From positions 124,001 to 188,000 of the forward strand of contig NZ_JAIOAP010000012.1 of assembly GCF_021190915.1 (NCBI RefSeq): a stretch of 64,000 bases of DNA. The letters are read 5' to 3'. The notes beneath the pieces are model-generated. The model had not been told where the DNA came from. It made no database searches and saw nothing but the letters and a program-made list of their open reading frames with translations. The translations under genes were made by a program, and so were the position numbers. The DNA is from Cohnella silvisoli. Its GTDB lineage: Bacteria; Bacillota; Bacilli; Paenibacillales; Paenibacillaceae. Shown piece by piece: positions 35,333 through 44,095 of the stretch. Numbering within the stretch: the stretch's first letter is position 1; the number at the start of each line of letters is the position of its first letter.

Positions 35333-36238
35333 TTACCGCTCACCCAACAAGAGAACCTCCGGCACTAACGATACTCCATAGGTTTGTTCGACCGTTTGTT
35401 GAACTCGTCGCATGAGGGTGAGGACGTCCTCAGCCGAAGCACCGCCGTGGTTGACGATAAAGTTGGCATGTAACTGGGAAACTTCAGCCGCACCCTCGCG
35501 TTGCCCCTTTAACCCGGCCGCTTCGATGAGCCTTGCGGCATGATCGTTCGGCGGATTGCGGAACACGCTGCCTGCGCAAGCCATTTGGAGCGGCTGGGTA
35601 CGGAGTCGGCGATCTTTGAACGAAGCAAGCGCTGCCGCAATCTCCTTGCGGTCCCCGTTAGCCAGACGGAAAACCGCACGAGTAACGATACCCCGCCGTT
35701 CATGCAAAATGGAGTGGCGATAGGAAAACGCCATCTGATCATTCCCGAGTACTGCCCTGCTCCCGTCTTCCCACGTAATGTCGACTGACTGTAAGATACG
35801 CGAGATGTCCGAACTGTGCGCGCCGGCATTCATATACACGGCACCGCCAACCGTTCCGGGAATTCCTCCGGCGAATTCCAAGCCGGTCAGCCCTTCCTTG
35901 CCCGACATGACCGACAGCTTGATGAAAGAATACGATGCTCCCGCAATCACCGTATTGCCTTCAAACCGTACATCGTCGAAGCCGTCGCCTAGCTTGATGA
36001 CGGCCCCGCGAACCCCTTTATCGGATACCAGAGTATTGGAGCCCCGACCTAGTACGCACCATGGTACGCCATGGCGGTGCAACAGCGTTAAAGCTGCCGA
36101 CAGCTCTTCTTCGGTTCCCGGGATCAGAAATAAATCCGCGGGTCCGCCGATTTTCCAAGTCGTATATCCGGCAAGCGGCTCGTTTAGCCTCACATAGCCG
36201 ATTCGTGCTTGTTCAAGCTCAGCGACCAACTGCTGCAT
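35333..36238 (-). CDS. murB: UDP-N-acetylenolpyruvoylglucosamine reductase
   Basis: FAD enzyme that reduces the MurA product to UDP-MurNAc with NADPH. 301 residues, type II MurB: YTTWKIGGPADLFLIP at the start, VLGRGSNTLVSDKGVRGAVI for FAD binding, SYRHS and CAGSVFRNPP catalytic segments. AAGGAGG lies 9 nt before the ATG. The 154-bp gap to murG holds only a weak TTGTCA/-10-like pair and no ORF. Confidence 0.96.
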   Translation of the reverse strand: MQQLVAELEQARIGYVRLNEPLAGYTTWKIGGPADLFLIPGTEEELSAALTLLHRHGVPWCVLGRGSNTLVSDKGVRGAVIKLGDGFDDVRFEGNTVIAGASYSFIKLSVMSGKEGLTGLEFAGGIPGTVGGAVYMNAGAHSSDISRILQSVDITWEDGSRAVLGNDQMAFSYRHSILHERRGIVTRAVFRLANGDRKEIAAALASFKDRRLRTQPLQMACAGSVFRNPPNDHAARLIEAAGLKGQREGAAEVSQLHANFIVNHGGASAEDVLTLMRRVQQTVEQTYGVSLVPEVLLLGER

Positions 36239-36392
36239 CGAGATTTCCTCCTTACAAGTCCTTCAGGGCTGCACGCTGTCGTCGTTACCGGCGCCTGCAA
36301 GTTCGGCAGTCACGATCACGTTGTATCTTATGACGACTGGGCGGGGGTGGTGACAAACGCCCATTAGCAAGCCTAGCGAAAGACAAAATGGT

Positions 36393-37502
36393 TTATGATT
36401 TCCGGCTTAACCGGACGATTTGATCGTATATCGTGGAAGCAGCTTCAGGCATGCCGAGTTTGCGCGAGGCAAGAGCCATTGAACGCCTATGCGCAATATT
36501 GCCCATAATGGCACTGATGTGGCTGAATAATAAGCTGCCCGTTAAATCCCGTTCGAGTATCATAACCGCCGCGCCGGCATCCGCCAGGCTTCTGGCATTA
36601 GCTTCTTGGTGGTTGTTCGTTACGTTCGGAGAAGGGATCAATACGGATGGAATACCGAGCGCCGTGATTTCCGCAAGAAAAGAAGCGCCCGCACGGCCAA
36701 TGAAAAGAGATGCAGCCGCGAGGACTTCCGGCATATTGTGAATATACGGAAGCACTTGGACCCGATTCGCCGCTGCCGGCATTAATTTTCTTATTCGCGT
36801 CTCGGTTTCTTCGTAGAATCTTTCCCCCGTCACGAAAACGAAATGCGTGTCGGCCAGCTTAGGTAATAACGGCATCATTTCCGTCATGGCCTCGTTAAGA
36901 GCTTTCGCTCCCCCGCTCCCGCCGGCAACTAGAACAAACGGCGTCTCCGGCAACAATCCGAGCGATGCGAAACCTTTATTCCGATCGGCACTCAACACCG
37001 TCGTAGCACATGGATTACCTGCGTGCACCACGTCAGGGCAGCGGCTGAAATAGGGGACGGATTCCGCAAAACTGACCGCGACCCCTTGCGCGTAACGGCT
37101 TAAAAATTTATTAGTGAGCCCCGGTATGACATTCTGCTCATGAATGAGCGTCGGAATGCCCAGCCTTGATGCCGCATATACGACAGGTCCGCACACGTAA
37201 CCTCCGGTTCCTACGACGACATCGGGTTTGAATTTTCTAAGTAGTTGTTTAGAACGACGCACTCCCTGCACAAAACGCATTACCGTTCGCACGTTGTCCC
37301 AAGATAACGATCGCCGGAATCCGGTAATCGTAATGTCTTCGAAGGCGATGCCTTGCTGCGGAACGATCCGGCCTTCCAAGCCGCGGCTCGTTCCGATGTA
37401 GAGCAAGGACGAACCCGGCTCTCTCGCCGTTACTTCCCGGCCAATGGCCAAAGCAGGATAAATATGTCCTCCGGTACCTCCGCCGGTCAATACGACACGC
37501 AT
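36393..37502 (-). CDS. murG: UDP-GlcNAc:undecaprenyl-PP-MurNAc-pentapeptide transferase
   Basis: GT-B glycosyltransferase at the inner membrane face that adds GlcNAc to lipid I to give lipid II. 369 residues; GGTGGHIYPALAIG near the start binds diphosphate, and the C-terminal domain has GRAGASFLAEITALGIPSVLIPSP for UDP-GlcNAc. The start is ATG at 37502 (GAGGTGAC upstream), 5 bp behind spoVE; a GTG-type extension is not needed. Confidence 0.97.
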   Translation of the reverse strand: MRVVLTGGGTGGHIYPALAIGREVTAREPGSSLLYIGTSRGLEGRIVPQQGIAFEDITITGFRRSLSWDNVRTVMRFVQGVRRSKQLLRKFKPDVVVGTGGYVCGPVVYAASRLGIPTLIHEQNVIPGLTNKFLSRYAQGVAVSFAESVPYFSRCPDVVHAGNPCATTVLSADRNKGFASLGLLPETPFVLVAGGSGGAKALNEAMTEMMPLLPKLADTHFVFVTGERFYEETETRIRKLMPAAANRVQVLPYIHNMPEVLAAASLFIGRAGASFLAEITALGIPSVLIPSPNVTNNHQEANARSLADAGAAVMILERDLTGSLLFSHISAIMGNIAHRRSMALASRKLGMPEAASTIYDQIVRLSRKS

Positions 37503-37507
37503 GTAAG

Positions 37508-38605
37508 TCACCTCGAATAACGGGATAAATTAAGTAAAATGCCAAGCGCCGTCAATAACAGCGTGAGCGACGATCCTCCGTAGCTGACTAACGGAAGCGT
37601 GATGCCCGTTACCGGCAGCAACCCGATAACGACGCCGATATTAATTAACACCTGTACGGCAATGATACCGACGATACCCGTGGCAAGCAAGCTGCCGAAC
37701 GGATCTGAAAGAGTTATCGCCGTTCTCATACCGCGCCAAATCAGTAACAAGAACAACATAAGCAGCAAGGAGCCTCCAATAAATCCGAGCTCCTCCGAAA
37801 GAATAGAAAATATAAAATCGGTTTGCGGCTCCGGTAAATAATTGTATTTCTGACGGCTCATTCCGAGACCAAGACCTACCAAGCCACCGGGACCGATCGC
37901 GTACAGCGACTGTATGGATTGGTACCCAGCACCCAGCGGATCTTGCCACGGGTCTAGAAAAGCCGTTATCCGCTGCAAACGGTAAGGCGCGGCGGCTATG
38001 AGTCCGATTAATCCCGCAAGGCCTAATAAGGCTAATCCGCCTAGGTGAGCGACTCTCGCTCCCGCTACATAAATGACAAGCAAGGCAGCGCCGATCATTA
38101 CCGCACCCGTGCCTAAGTCCGGCTGCAGCATAATCAGCCCGAACGCTATGCCCATAATGCCAAGCGGCGGAAGCAATCCGGTTGTAAATCGGGTAATTTG
38201 ATTTTGCCTCTCCGAGAGAAGTTTGGCCATGAACAGAATCATCGCCAGCTTCATGAATTCGGAAGGCTGAATGCCGAACGAGCCGATCCCGAGCCAGCTT
38301 CGAGCGCCGCCCCGGACAACTCCGAGCCCCGGAATCAGAACGATGACCAGCATGCCGAAACAGATCAACAGTGCCGGAACCGCCCATTTCCGCCAAAAGG
38401 CATATTCTACGTTCATCATTACGAACATAGAAACTACGCCTAACACGGCGAACAGCAGTTGTCTTTTCACATAATAAAAAGAATCTCCGTAATCATGAAA
38501 AGCTGCGACAGCGCTAGCGCTATACACCATTACTACGCCGATGGCCAGAATGCCAAGCGTAGCGGCGATCATCCATAAATCGGGAACGGAACGTGTTTTG
38601 GCCAT
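37508..38605 (-). CDS. spoVE: SEDS-family peptidoglycan glycosyltransferase (SpoVE/FtsW)
   Basis: Polytopic membrane protein (about ten helices, 365 residues) that polymerises lipid II together with a class B PBP. SEDS motifs are visible: KRQLLFAVLG, the QPDLGTG segment with the conserved Asp, FIFSILSEELGFIGG and PLVSYGGSS. By position between murD and murG it corresponds to B. subtilis spoVE, the SpoVD partner for cortex synthesis. Since no other SEDS gene is in the window, it could also serve vegetative division. Confidence 0.94.
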   Translation of the reverse strand: MAKTRSVPDLWMIAATLGILAIGVVMVYSASAVAAFHDYGDSFYYVKRQLLFAVLGVVSMFVMMNVEYAFWRKWAVPALLICFGMLVIVLIPGLGVVRGGARSWLGIGSFGIQPSEFMKLAMILFMAKLLSERQNQITRFTTGLLPPLGIMGIAFGLIMLQPDLGTGAVMIGAALLVIYVAGARVAHLGGLALLGLAGLIGLIAAAPYRLQRITAFLDPWQDPLGAGYQSIQSLYAIGPGGLVGLGLGMSRQKYNYLPEPQTDFIFSILSEELGFIGGSLLLMLFLLLIWRGMRTAITLSDPFGSLLATGIVGIIAVQVLINIGVVIGLLPVTGITLPLVSYGGSSLTLLLTALGILLNLSRYSR

Positions 38606-38650
38606 GAACCGGGCACCTCACGGTTTGCAGAAGTGGGGACGGGCCCCCTA

Positions 38651-40084
38651 CTACAACGTATGCGCCGATTGCTTAAAAATGCGACCTCGTACCTCATAGG
38701 AGGGGAACATGTCCCAACTGGCGCAAGCAGGCGACAGGAGAACGGTATCTCCGGGCACCGCCATCGCGGCAGCTTCCTCTACGGCACGGCGAAGCGTCAG
38801 CTCGGCGTTATCTACAGGTTCGACGATTTTGACGCTCGTTAAACCGGATAACGCGGCCACGCGGCCGATCTTCTCCCTCGTTTGCCCGATCGCGGCAAGA
38901 CCTTTAAGCCGGTCCCGAAAAACCGGAAGCAGCTCCATGTAGTCGGAGCCTCGATCCAGCCCTCCCGCAATGAGGATAAGGGGCGAGGGCAATGACAATA
39001 TCGACATCGTCGTTGCCATCGGATTCGTTGCCTTGGAATCGTTATAATACTTCACGCCGCCAAATGTCCCGACATACTCTAGTCGGTGCTCCACTCCGCG
39101 GAAATCACGCAGCGGCTCAACCAGCTTCCGCGGTTCCGCGCCGGCCGCCAAGGCGATGGCGATAGCCGCCAAGGCGTTCGCCGTATTATGGCGTCCGGGG
39201 ATGCCTAGCTCGTCAACGCGAATGATCCGCTGCTCCAGCCTGTCCTCATCCCGATGGACGATCCACCTTTCCGCCTCGATCTCGTCCTCGCCCGGACGCA
39301 CGTCCGGATAGGGCGGATCCACCATGACGCCTTGCGATAATGTGCGCGTTAAAGAAAACGGCATCCTTCTTGCTTTGAACTTTGCCGCCAGGAAACGGCA
39401 TGTTTCGTCATCCTCGTTATAGATGGCAACGTCGTCCGGCGTTTGATTCTCGAACAATTTCGCCTTGGAACCGACATAATCCTCCATCGTCCCGTGATAA
39501 TCCAGATGCGTCTCCGAAACATTCAGCAAACAAGCGATGCGCGGGCGAAAATCCGACGTTCCCTTTAACTGAAAGCTGCTCAGCTCGGCAACAAGCCATC
39601 CGTCCTCCGCTACCTCTTGCGCCGCCTCGCTTAGCGGCCGCCCGATATTGCCCGCGACAAGCGGCTTAAGCCCGGCGGCTTCCAACAGCACTCCGGTTAA
39701 CGTCGTCGTGGTCGTCTTGCCGTTGGAACCCGTAATGCCGATGAGGGGAGCCGGCGACAATTGGCCTGCTACCTCCACCTCGCTGACCACTTCGACGCCA
39801 AGCCGCTCCGCGGCAACGACCGGATCGGCCGAATAAGGAATGCCCGGGTTTTTGACCAACAACGCGGTTTCCACCGTGACCAGCCCTTCGGGATGACCCC
39901 CGCACACAACAGAAATGCCCAAAGCCGTAAGTTCATCGGCTTCAGGGCATTGCTCGCGTTCCTTCTTGTCGTTGACGATCACGTCGGCGCCGACGCCGTG
40001 AAACAGTTTGGCGGCGGCGACACCGCTCCTCGCCAAGCCGAGAACGACGACTCGCCGCCCTCGGTAAGATGTAAGTCGCATCAT
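38651..40084 (-). CDS. murD: UDP-N-acetylmuramoylalanine--D-glutamate ligase
   Basis: ATP-dependent Mur ligase adding D-Glu. 477 residues; N-terminal Rossmann domain (VVVLGLARSGVAAAKLF), ATP loop GITGSNGKTTTTT, HLDYHGTM and the C-terminal DNSKATNPMAT and AGGLDRGSD segments typical of MurD. AAAGGGG lies upstream of tandem ATG codons (40084 taken). Confidence 0.97.
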   Translation of the reverse strand: MMRLTSYRGRRVVVLGLARSGVAAAKLFHGVGADVIVNDKKEREQCPEADELTALGISVVCGGHPEGLVTVETALLVKNPGIPYSADPVVAAERLGVEVVSEVEVAGQLSPAPLIGITGSNGKTTTTTLTGVLLEAAGLKPLVAGNIGRPLSEAAQEVAEDGWLVAELSSFQLKGTSDFRPRIACLLNVSETHLDYHGTMEDYVGSKAKLFENQTPDDVAIYNEDDETCRFLAAKFKARRMPFSLTRTLSQGVMVDPPYPDVRPGEDEIEAERWIVHRDEDRLEQRIIRVDELGIPGRHNTANALAAIAIALAAGAEPRKLVEPLRDFRGVEHRLEYVGTFGGVKYYNDSKATNPMATTMSILSLPSPLILIAGGLDRGSDYMELLPVFRDRLKGLAAIGQTREKIGRVAALSGLTSVKIVEPVDNAELTLRRAVEEAAAMAVPGDTVLLSPACASWDMFPSYEVRGRIFKQSAHTL

Positions 40085-40152
40085 GTCGTTATAGCCCCTT
40101 TGGAGTGACAACAAACCGCAGACGCCAGAGGCGCTGCTCGGTTTGGTCGCAC

Positions 40153-41115
40153 TTAACTCGCCTTATACAACAGCAGCCCGGCTCCCGCCAACAACAGGCC
40201 CACGAACCAGAAGGTCGTGACGACCCGCCACTCCGACCAGCCCGAAAGCTCGAAATGGTGGTGGATCGGGCTCATTTTGAAAACCCGTTTGCCCCGTGTC
40301 TTGAATGAGGCGACTTGAATAATGACCGACAGCATCTCAAGAACGAACACGCCGCCGATGACGATGAGCAGCAGCTCCGTTTTCGTTAAAATCGCAACCG
40401 CGGCAATGCCCCCGCCGAGTCCGAGCGAGCCGGTATCCCCCATGAAGATTTTGGCCGGATGCGCGTTGTGGACGAGGAAGCCTAACACGGCTCCTACTAC
40501 CGCTGCGCTGAATACGGCCGATTGCGGCTGCGTCGCTTCCAAAGCGATAACCGCGAAAGCTCCGAACGCCAAGGCGCTTGTCCCGGATAACAACCCATCC
40601 AAGCCATCCGTGAAATTAACGGCGTTCGTCGATCCCAGAAACATGATAACGACTAACAAATAGTACGACCAGCCCAGATCGATCGACCAATCCGTTCCCG
40701 GAACGCCTACTACCGTGCTGTGATTCATATCATAGAGAATATAGCAAAAAATGGCGGAAAACAGCAATTGGCCGAACAGCTTCTGCTTCGCCGTCAACCC
40801 AAGCGAACGCTTGAAAACAATTTTAATATAATCGTCCAAAAATCCGATAAGTCCAAAACCTAAGCATGCGGTCAAAAGAGCCCAATATTCCGGCCCTTTA
40901 TCGGCGAATTTCAAAAAAGCAAGCGTCAAAGCAACCAAGATGATAATGCCGCCCATCGTCGGCGTGCCTGTTTTCTTCAAATGGGACTCAGGACCGTCGA
41001 CGCGCACCTGCTGCCCGAATTTAAGCCTGCGCAGGAGCGGAATAAACAGAGGCCCGAGCAATACCGCAAGTACGAATGAAACGCCTAACGTCCAAAAAAT
41101 CGATGTATAGTCCAT
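40153..41115 (-). CDS. mraY: phospho-MurNAc-pentapeptide translocase
   Basis: Ten-helix membrane enzyme that links UDP-MurNAc-pentapeptide to undecaprenyl phosphate (lipid I). 320 residues. HLKKTGTPTMGG, FLDDYIK, NFTDGLDGL and the MGDTGSL and HHHFEL blocks hold the catalytic Asp and Mg sites. The start is ATG at 41115 after AGGAGGTG; it stands 4 bp behind murF. Confidence 0.97.
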   Translation of the reverse strand: MDYTSIFWTLGVSFVLAVLLGPLFIPLLRRLKFGQQVRVDGPESHLKKTGTPTMGGIIILVALTLAFLKFADKGPEYWALLTACLGFGLIGFLDDYIKIVFKRSLGLTAKQKLFGQLLFSAIFCYILYDMNHSTVVGVPGTDWSIDLGWSYYLLVVIMFLGSTNAVNFTDGLDGLLSGTSALAFGAFAVIALEATQPQSAVFSAAVVGAVLGFLVHNAHPAKIFMGDTGSLGLGGGIAAVAILTKTELLLIVIGGVFVLEMLSVIIQVASFKTRGKRVFKMSPIHHHFELSGWSEWRVVTTFWFVGLLLAGAGLLLYKAS

Positions 41116-41119
41116 TCCG

Positions 41120-42526
41120 TCACCTCCTGGCTCCTTTCTGCAATGCCGTAACGATTTCTTCCAAACGCATCCCTCTGGATGCTTTGACAAGTACCAAGTC
41201 CTCAGAATCGAGGTGTTCCAGCAAGTAGTCCATTAAAGCGCCCTTGTCCCGGAAATGCATGGCTTTATCACCCGGAAACCTCGGCTTTGCTTCAATATAC
41301 GTTTGCTCCGACAACGGCCCGAATGCAATTACGTTATCGGTTTTAGACTCGCTCAAATAGCTGCCGATTGCACCATGGAGGGCGATTTCATCCGGTCCGA
41401 GCTCCAGCATGTCGCCCAGTACAACCCACTTCCGTCGAAAGCCGGATAATTCCGCAACTAGATCAATCGCCGCCTTAACGGAAGTAGGACTGGCATTGTA
41501 AGCGTCATTGAGAATGACGGCCCCGTTCTTGGCGGAGCTTCTCTCTATTCTCATTCCCGTAAGCTTCGCCGACTTCAACCCTATCCCGATCTCGTCGAAG
41601 GATAGTCCAAGCAATCGTCCGACGGCAATGGCCGCGAGGGCGTTCACCGCATTATGCCTGCCCGGCACGGGCAATTCAACATTTGTATCTGTATCTCCTA
41701 AGGCGGTAAATTGCGTTCCTTCGGCGGTTACCCTGATGTAACGCGCAATCCAGTCGTTTTCCGGATTTTCTCCGAAAGTGACGATTTTAACTTTTTTCCC
41801 CAAATTTCTGGCAGCTAGTTCTTCGGATAACAACGGCTCGTCGCCGTAATACACAAGCGTTCCTCCCGGCTTTAACCCGTCCGTTATCTCGAGCTTGGCC
41901 CGGGCAATGTTCCTGCGGGAGCCGAGCTGCAGCAAGTGGGATTCTCCCACATTGGTGATGACCGCTATATCGGGCTGCCCGATTCGGGACAAGAGGGAGA
42001 TTTCTCCTGCTCCGCTCATCCCCATTTCAAGTACAAGCACTTCGGTTTCTTGCGCCGCGCTTAGGATCGTAAGCGGCAAACCGATATGATTATTGTAATT
42101 GCCCTCTGTTTTATGTACCCGATATCGGGTTTCCAACACGGAGGAAATTAAATCTTTCGTCGTCGTTTTCCCGTTGCTCCCCGTTATCGCAACGACTTTC
42201 GCCTGCAATTGGCTCAAATAGCCAACTGTTATTGCTTGCAAGGCTTCTAAAGTATTATCAACAATAATTAACGGGATGCCGATGTCGGCATCGGGCATAG
42301 GTTTCCTTCTACCCCACAAGGCAGCGGAAGCTCCTGCTTCCCGGGCCGTATGAATGTAATCGTGCCCGTCAAACCGGTCTCCCGATAACGGTACGAATAA
42401 TTGTCCGGGTCGTATTTTGCGCGTATCGGTCGAAACGCCTGATAATATAAGGCTATCTTGATCGGAGACATTCGTAATCTCCTCGGCGCCGCACCATCCG
42501 GCCACTTCGCGAACCGTTGCTTGCAT
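41120..42526 (-). CDS. murF: UDP-MurNAc-tripeptide--D-Ala-D-Ala ligase
   Basis: Adds D-Ala-D-Ala to complete the pentapeptide. 468 residues; ATP loop ITGSNGKTTTKDL, EMGMSGAGEI and ILNDAYNASPTS are MurF signatures. Its ATG overlaps the murE stop by one base (TGATG). The gene order murE-murF-mraY-murD matches other bacteria more closely than B. subtilis, where murF lies elsewhere. Confidence 0.97.
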   Translation of the reverse strand: MQATVREVAGWCGAEEITNVSDQDSLILSGVSTDTRKIRPGQLFVPLSGDRFDGHDYIHTAREAGASAALWGRRKPMPDADIGIPLIIVDNTLEALQAITVGYLSQLQAKVVAITGSNGKTTTKDLISSVLETRYRVHKTEGNYNNHIGLPLTILSAAQETEVLVLEMGMSGAGEISLLSRIGQPDIAVITNVGESHLLQLGSRRNIARAKLEITDGLKPGGTLVYYGDEPLLSEELAARNLGKKVKIVTFGENPENDWIARYIRVTAEGTQFTALGDTDTNVELPVPGRHNAVNALAAIAVGRLLGLSFDEIGIGLKSAKLTGMRIERSSAKNGAVILNDAYNASPTSVKAAIDLVAELSGFRRKWVVLGDMLELGPDEIALHGAIGSYLSESKTDNVIAFGPLSEQTYIEAKPRFPGDKAMHFRDKGALMDYLLEHLDSEDLVLVKASRGMRLEEIVTALQKGARR

Positions 42527-44013
42527 CACTTGCTTCGACTCCTTATCGCTTCTTTCGCTACGAGGCGGTCATCGAAATCGTAGGTGACCCCGCCGATGAG
42601 CTGATACGTCTCATGGCCTTTCCCCGCAATCAATACTACATCGCCTGGGCTTGCCATTTCAACCGCTTTTTCTATGGCGAGGCGTCTATCGGGTACCAGT
42701 TCGTAACGCTCCCGGGGAATGCCGGCTTTAATCAAACCGGCTTCAACATCGCGTAATATGGCGAGCGGATCTTCCGTTCTTGGATTGTCGCTCGTTACGA
42801 TTAATCGATTCGCGAGTTCGCCGGCGATGCGACCCATTATCGGACGTTTAGTCGCATCCCGGTCCCCCCCGCAGCCAAATACGCATATTACGTCCCTTGT
42901 TGCCAACTCTTTGACCGTATGAAGAACGTTCTCTAATCCGTCGGGGGTGTGGGCATAATCGACGATTACGGCATAGGGTTGCCCCTCGACCACCGCTTCA
43001 ACGCGCCCGGGCACACCCGGAATTCTCTCCAAGCTTCGGACGGCTTCATCCAAATTGATGCCCTCGCACAAAGCAGCGCCTAGAGCGGCTAGCGCGTTAT
43101 ATACGTTAAATTTCCCTACGAGCTGCAAGTTGACTTGACGATTGCCGCGGAAGGATTGAAGCATGAAAGACGTGCCGGTAGCCGTAATCTTTACGTCGGA
43201 TGCTTTAAGATGGGCATCGTTCTCAATGCCGTAGGTCAACACTTCGGAAGAGGTCAACTTGGCGAAACGAGCCGAAGCTTCATCGTCGCTATTCAACACG
43301 GTGAAAGTACGCTCCTTAGCATCGTCCGAGAACGTATTGCCGAGCCGCGAAAAAAACAGTCCTTTGGCGGCTTCGTAAGCTTCCATCGTTCCGTGATAAT
43401 CAAGATGATCTTGGGTTAGATTCGTAAACACCGCGGTTTTGAAGCGGCATCCCTTGACCCGACCTTGCTCCAAGGCATGGGAAGACACCTCCATGACGCA
43501 GCGCTCCGTCCCCTCCGCCAACATGGCGTGAAAAATCCGCTGAAGCTCAAGAACGTCGGGAGTCGTTCCCGACATCGGGAAGCTGCGGCCTCCATAACGC
43601 GTTTCAATGGTGCCTATAACCCCAGCGGAAACGCCTGCATCGGCCCATATTTGCTCGATTAAATAAGTCGTCGTCGTTTTCCCGTTCGTTCCGGTAATCC
43701 CGATCGGACGCAGCTTATGGGAAGGTCTTCCATAGAAGAAATCGGTTATGATCGCCAGCGCCTGACGAGCATCCGGGACGACGAGCTGCGGTACGGATAC
43801 GGGGAGCTCACGTGTCGTAACAAGAGCGCTAGCCCCCCGCTCGATCGCTTGAACCGCATAGTCATGCCCGTCAACCGTATGCCCCGGCAAGCAAAAAAAT
43901 AAGCAGCCGCGCACCACCTTGCGGGAATCGACCTCCAAGGCATCGATGTTAACGGACGGATCGCCGATTGTTCGCGCTAGCAGCAATTGTTGGGATAGTT
44001 CAAAAAAATTCAT
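42526..44013 (-). CDS. murE: UDP-MurNAc-L-Ala-D-Glu--meso-diaminopimelate ligase
   Basis: Adds the third stem residue. 495 residues; ATP loop GITGTNGKTTTTYL, and the substrate-selecting DNPRTEDP motif near residue 410, whose DNPR form indicates meso-diaminopimelate rather than lysine. This fits the DapL gene in the same window. AAGGAG precedes the ATG. Confidence 0.97.
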   Translation of the reverse strand: MNFFELSQQLLLARTIGDPSVNIDALEVDSRKVVRGCLFFCLPGHTVDGHDYAVQAIERGASALVTTRELPVSVPQLVVPDARQALAIITDFFYGRPSHKLRPIGITGTNGKTTTTYLIEQIWADAGVSAGVIGTIETRYGGRSFPMSGTTPDVLELQRIFHAMLAEGTERCVMEVSSHALEQGRVKGCRFKTAVFTNLTQDHLDYHGTMEAYEAAKGLFFSRLGNTFSDDAKERTFTVLNSDDEASARFAKLTSSEVLTYGIENDAHLKASDVKITATGTSFMLQSFRGNRQVNLQLVGKFNVYNALAALGAALCEGINLDEAVRSLERIPGVPGRVEAVVEGQPYAVIVDYAHTPDGLENVLHTVKELATRDVICVFGCGGDRDATKRPIMGRIAGELANRLIVTSDNPRTEDPLAILRDVEAGLIKAGIPRERYELVPDRRLAIEKAVEMASPGDVVLIAGKGHETYQLIGGVTYDFDDRLVAKEAIRSRSK

Positions 44014-44095
44014 AAGAAACCGGCTCCTTCAGCTAACCTGACGTACCCTCATTATCGTCCAATGACTCCTATTCATTCAAGGGGTATAGCAAACT

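Noticed and set aside
36239..36392. Extra gene or promoter between murB and murG
   Set aside because: No ORF with a ribosome site; the TTGTCA/CATAAG pair is too poor to call.
37641..38396. 251-codon ORF in another frame of spoVE
   Set aside because: His/Arg/Ser-rich out-of-frame translation of a clear membrane protein gene; no ribosome site.
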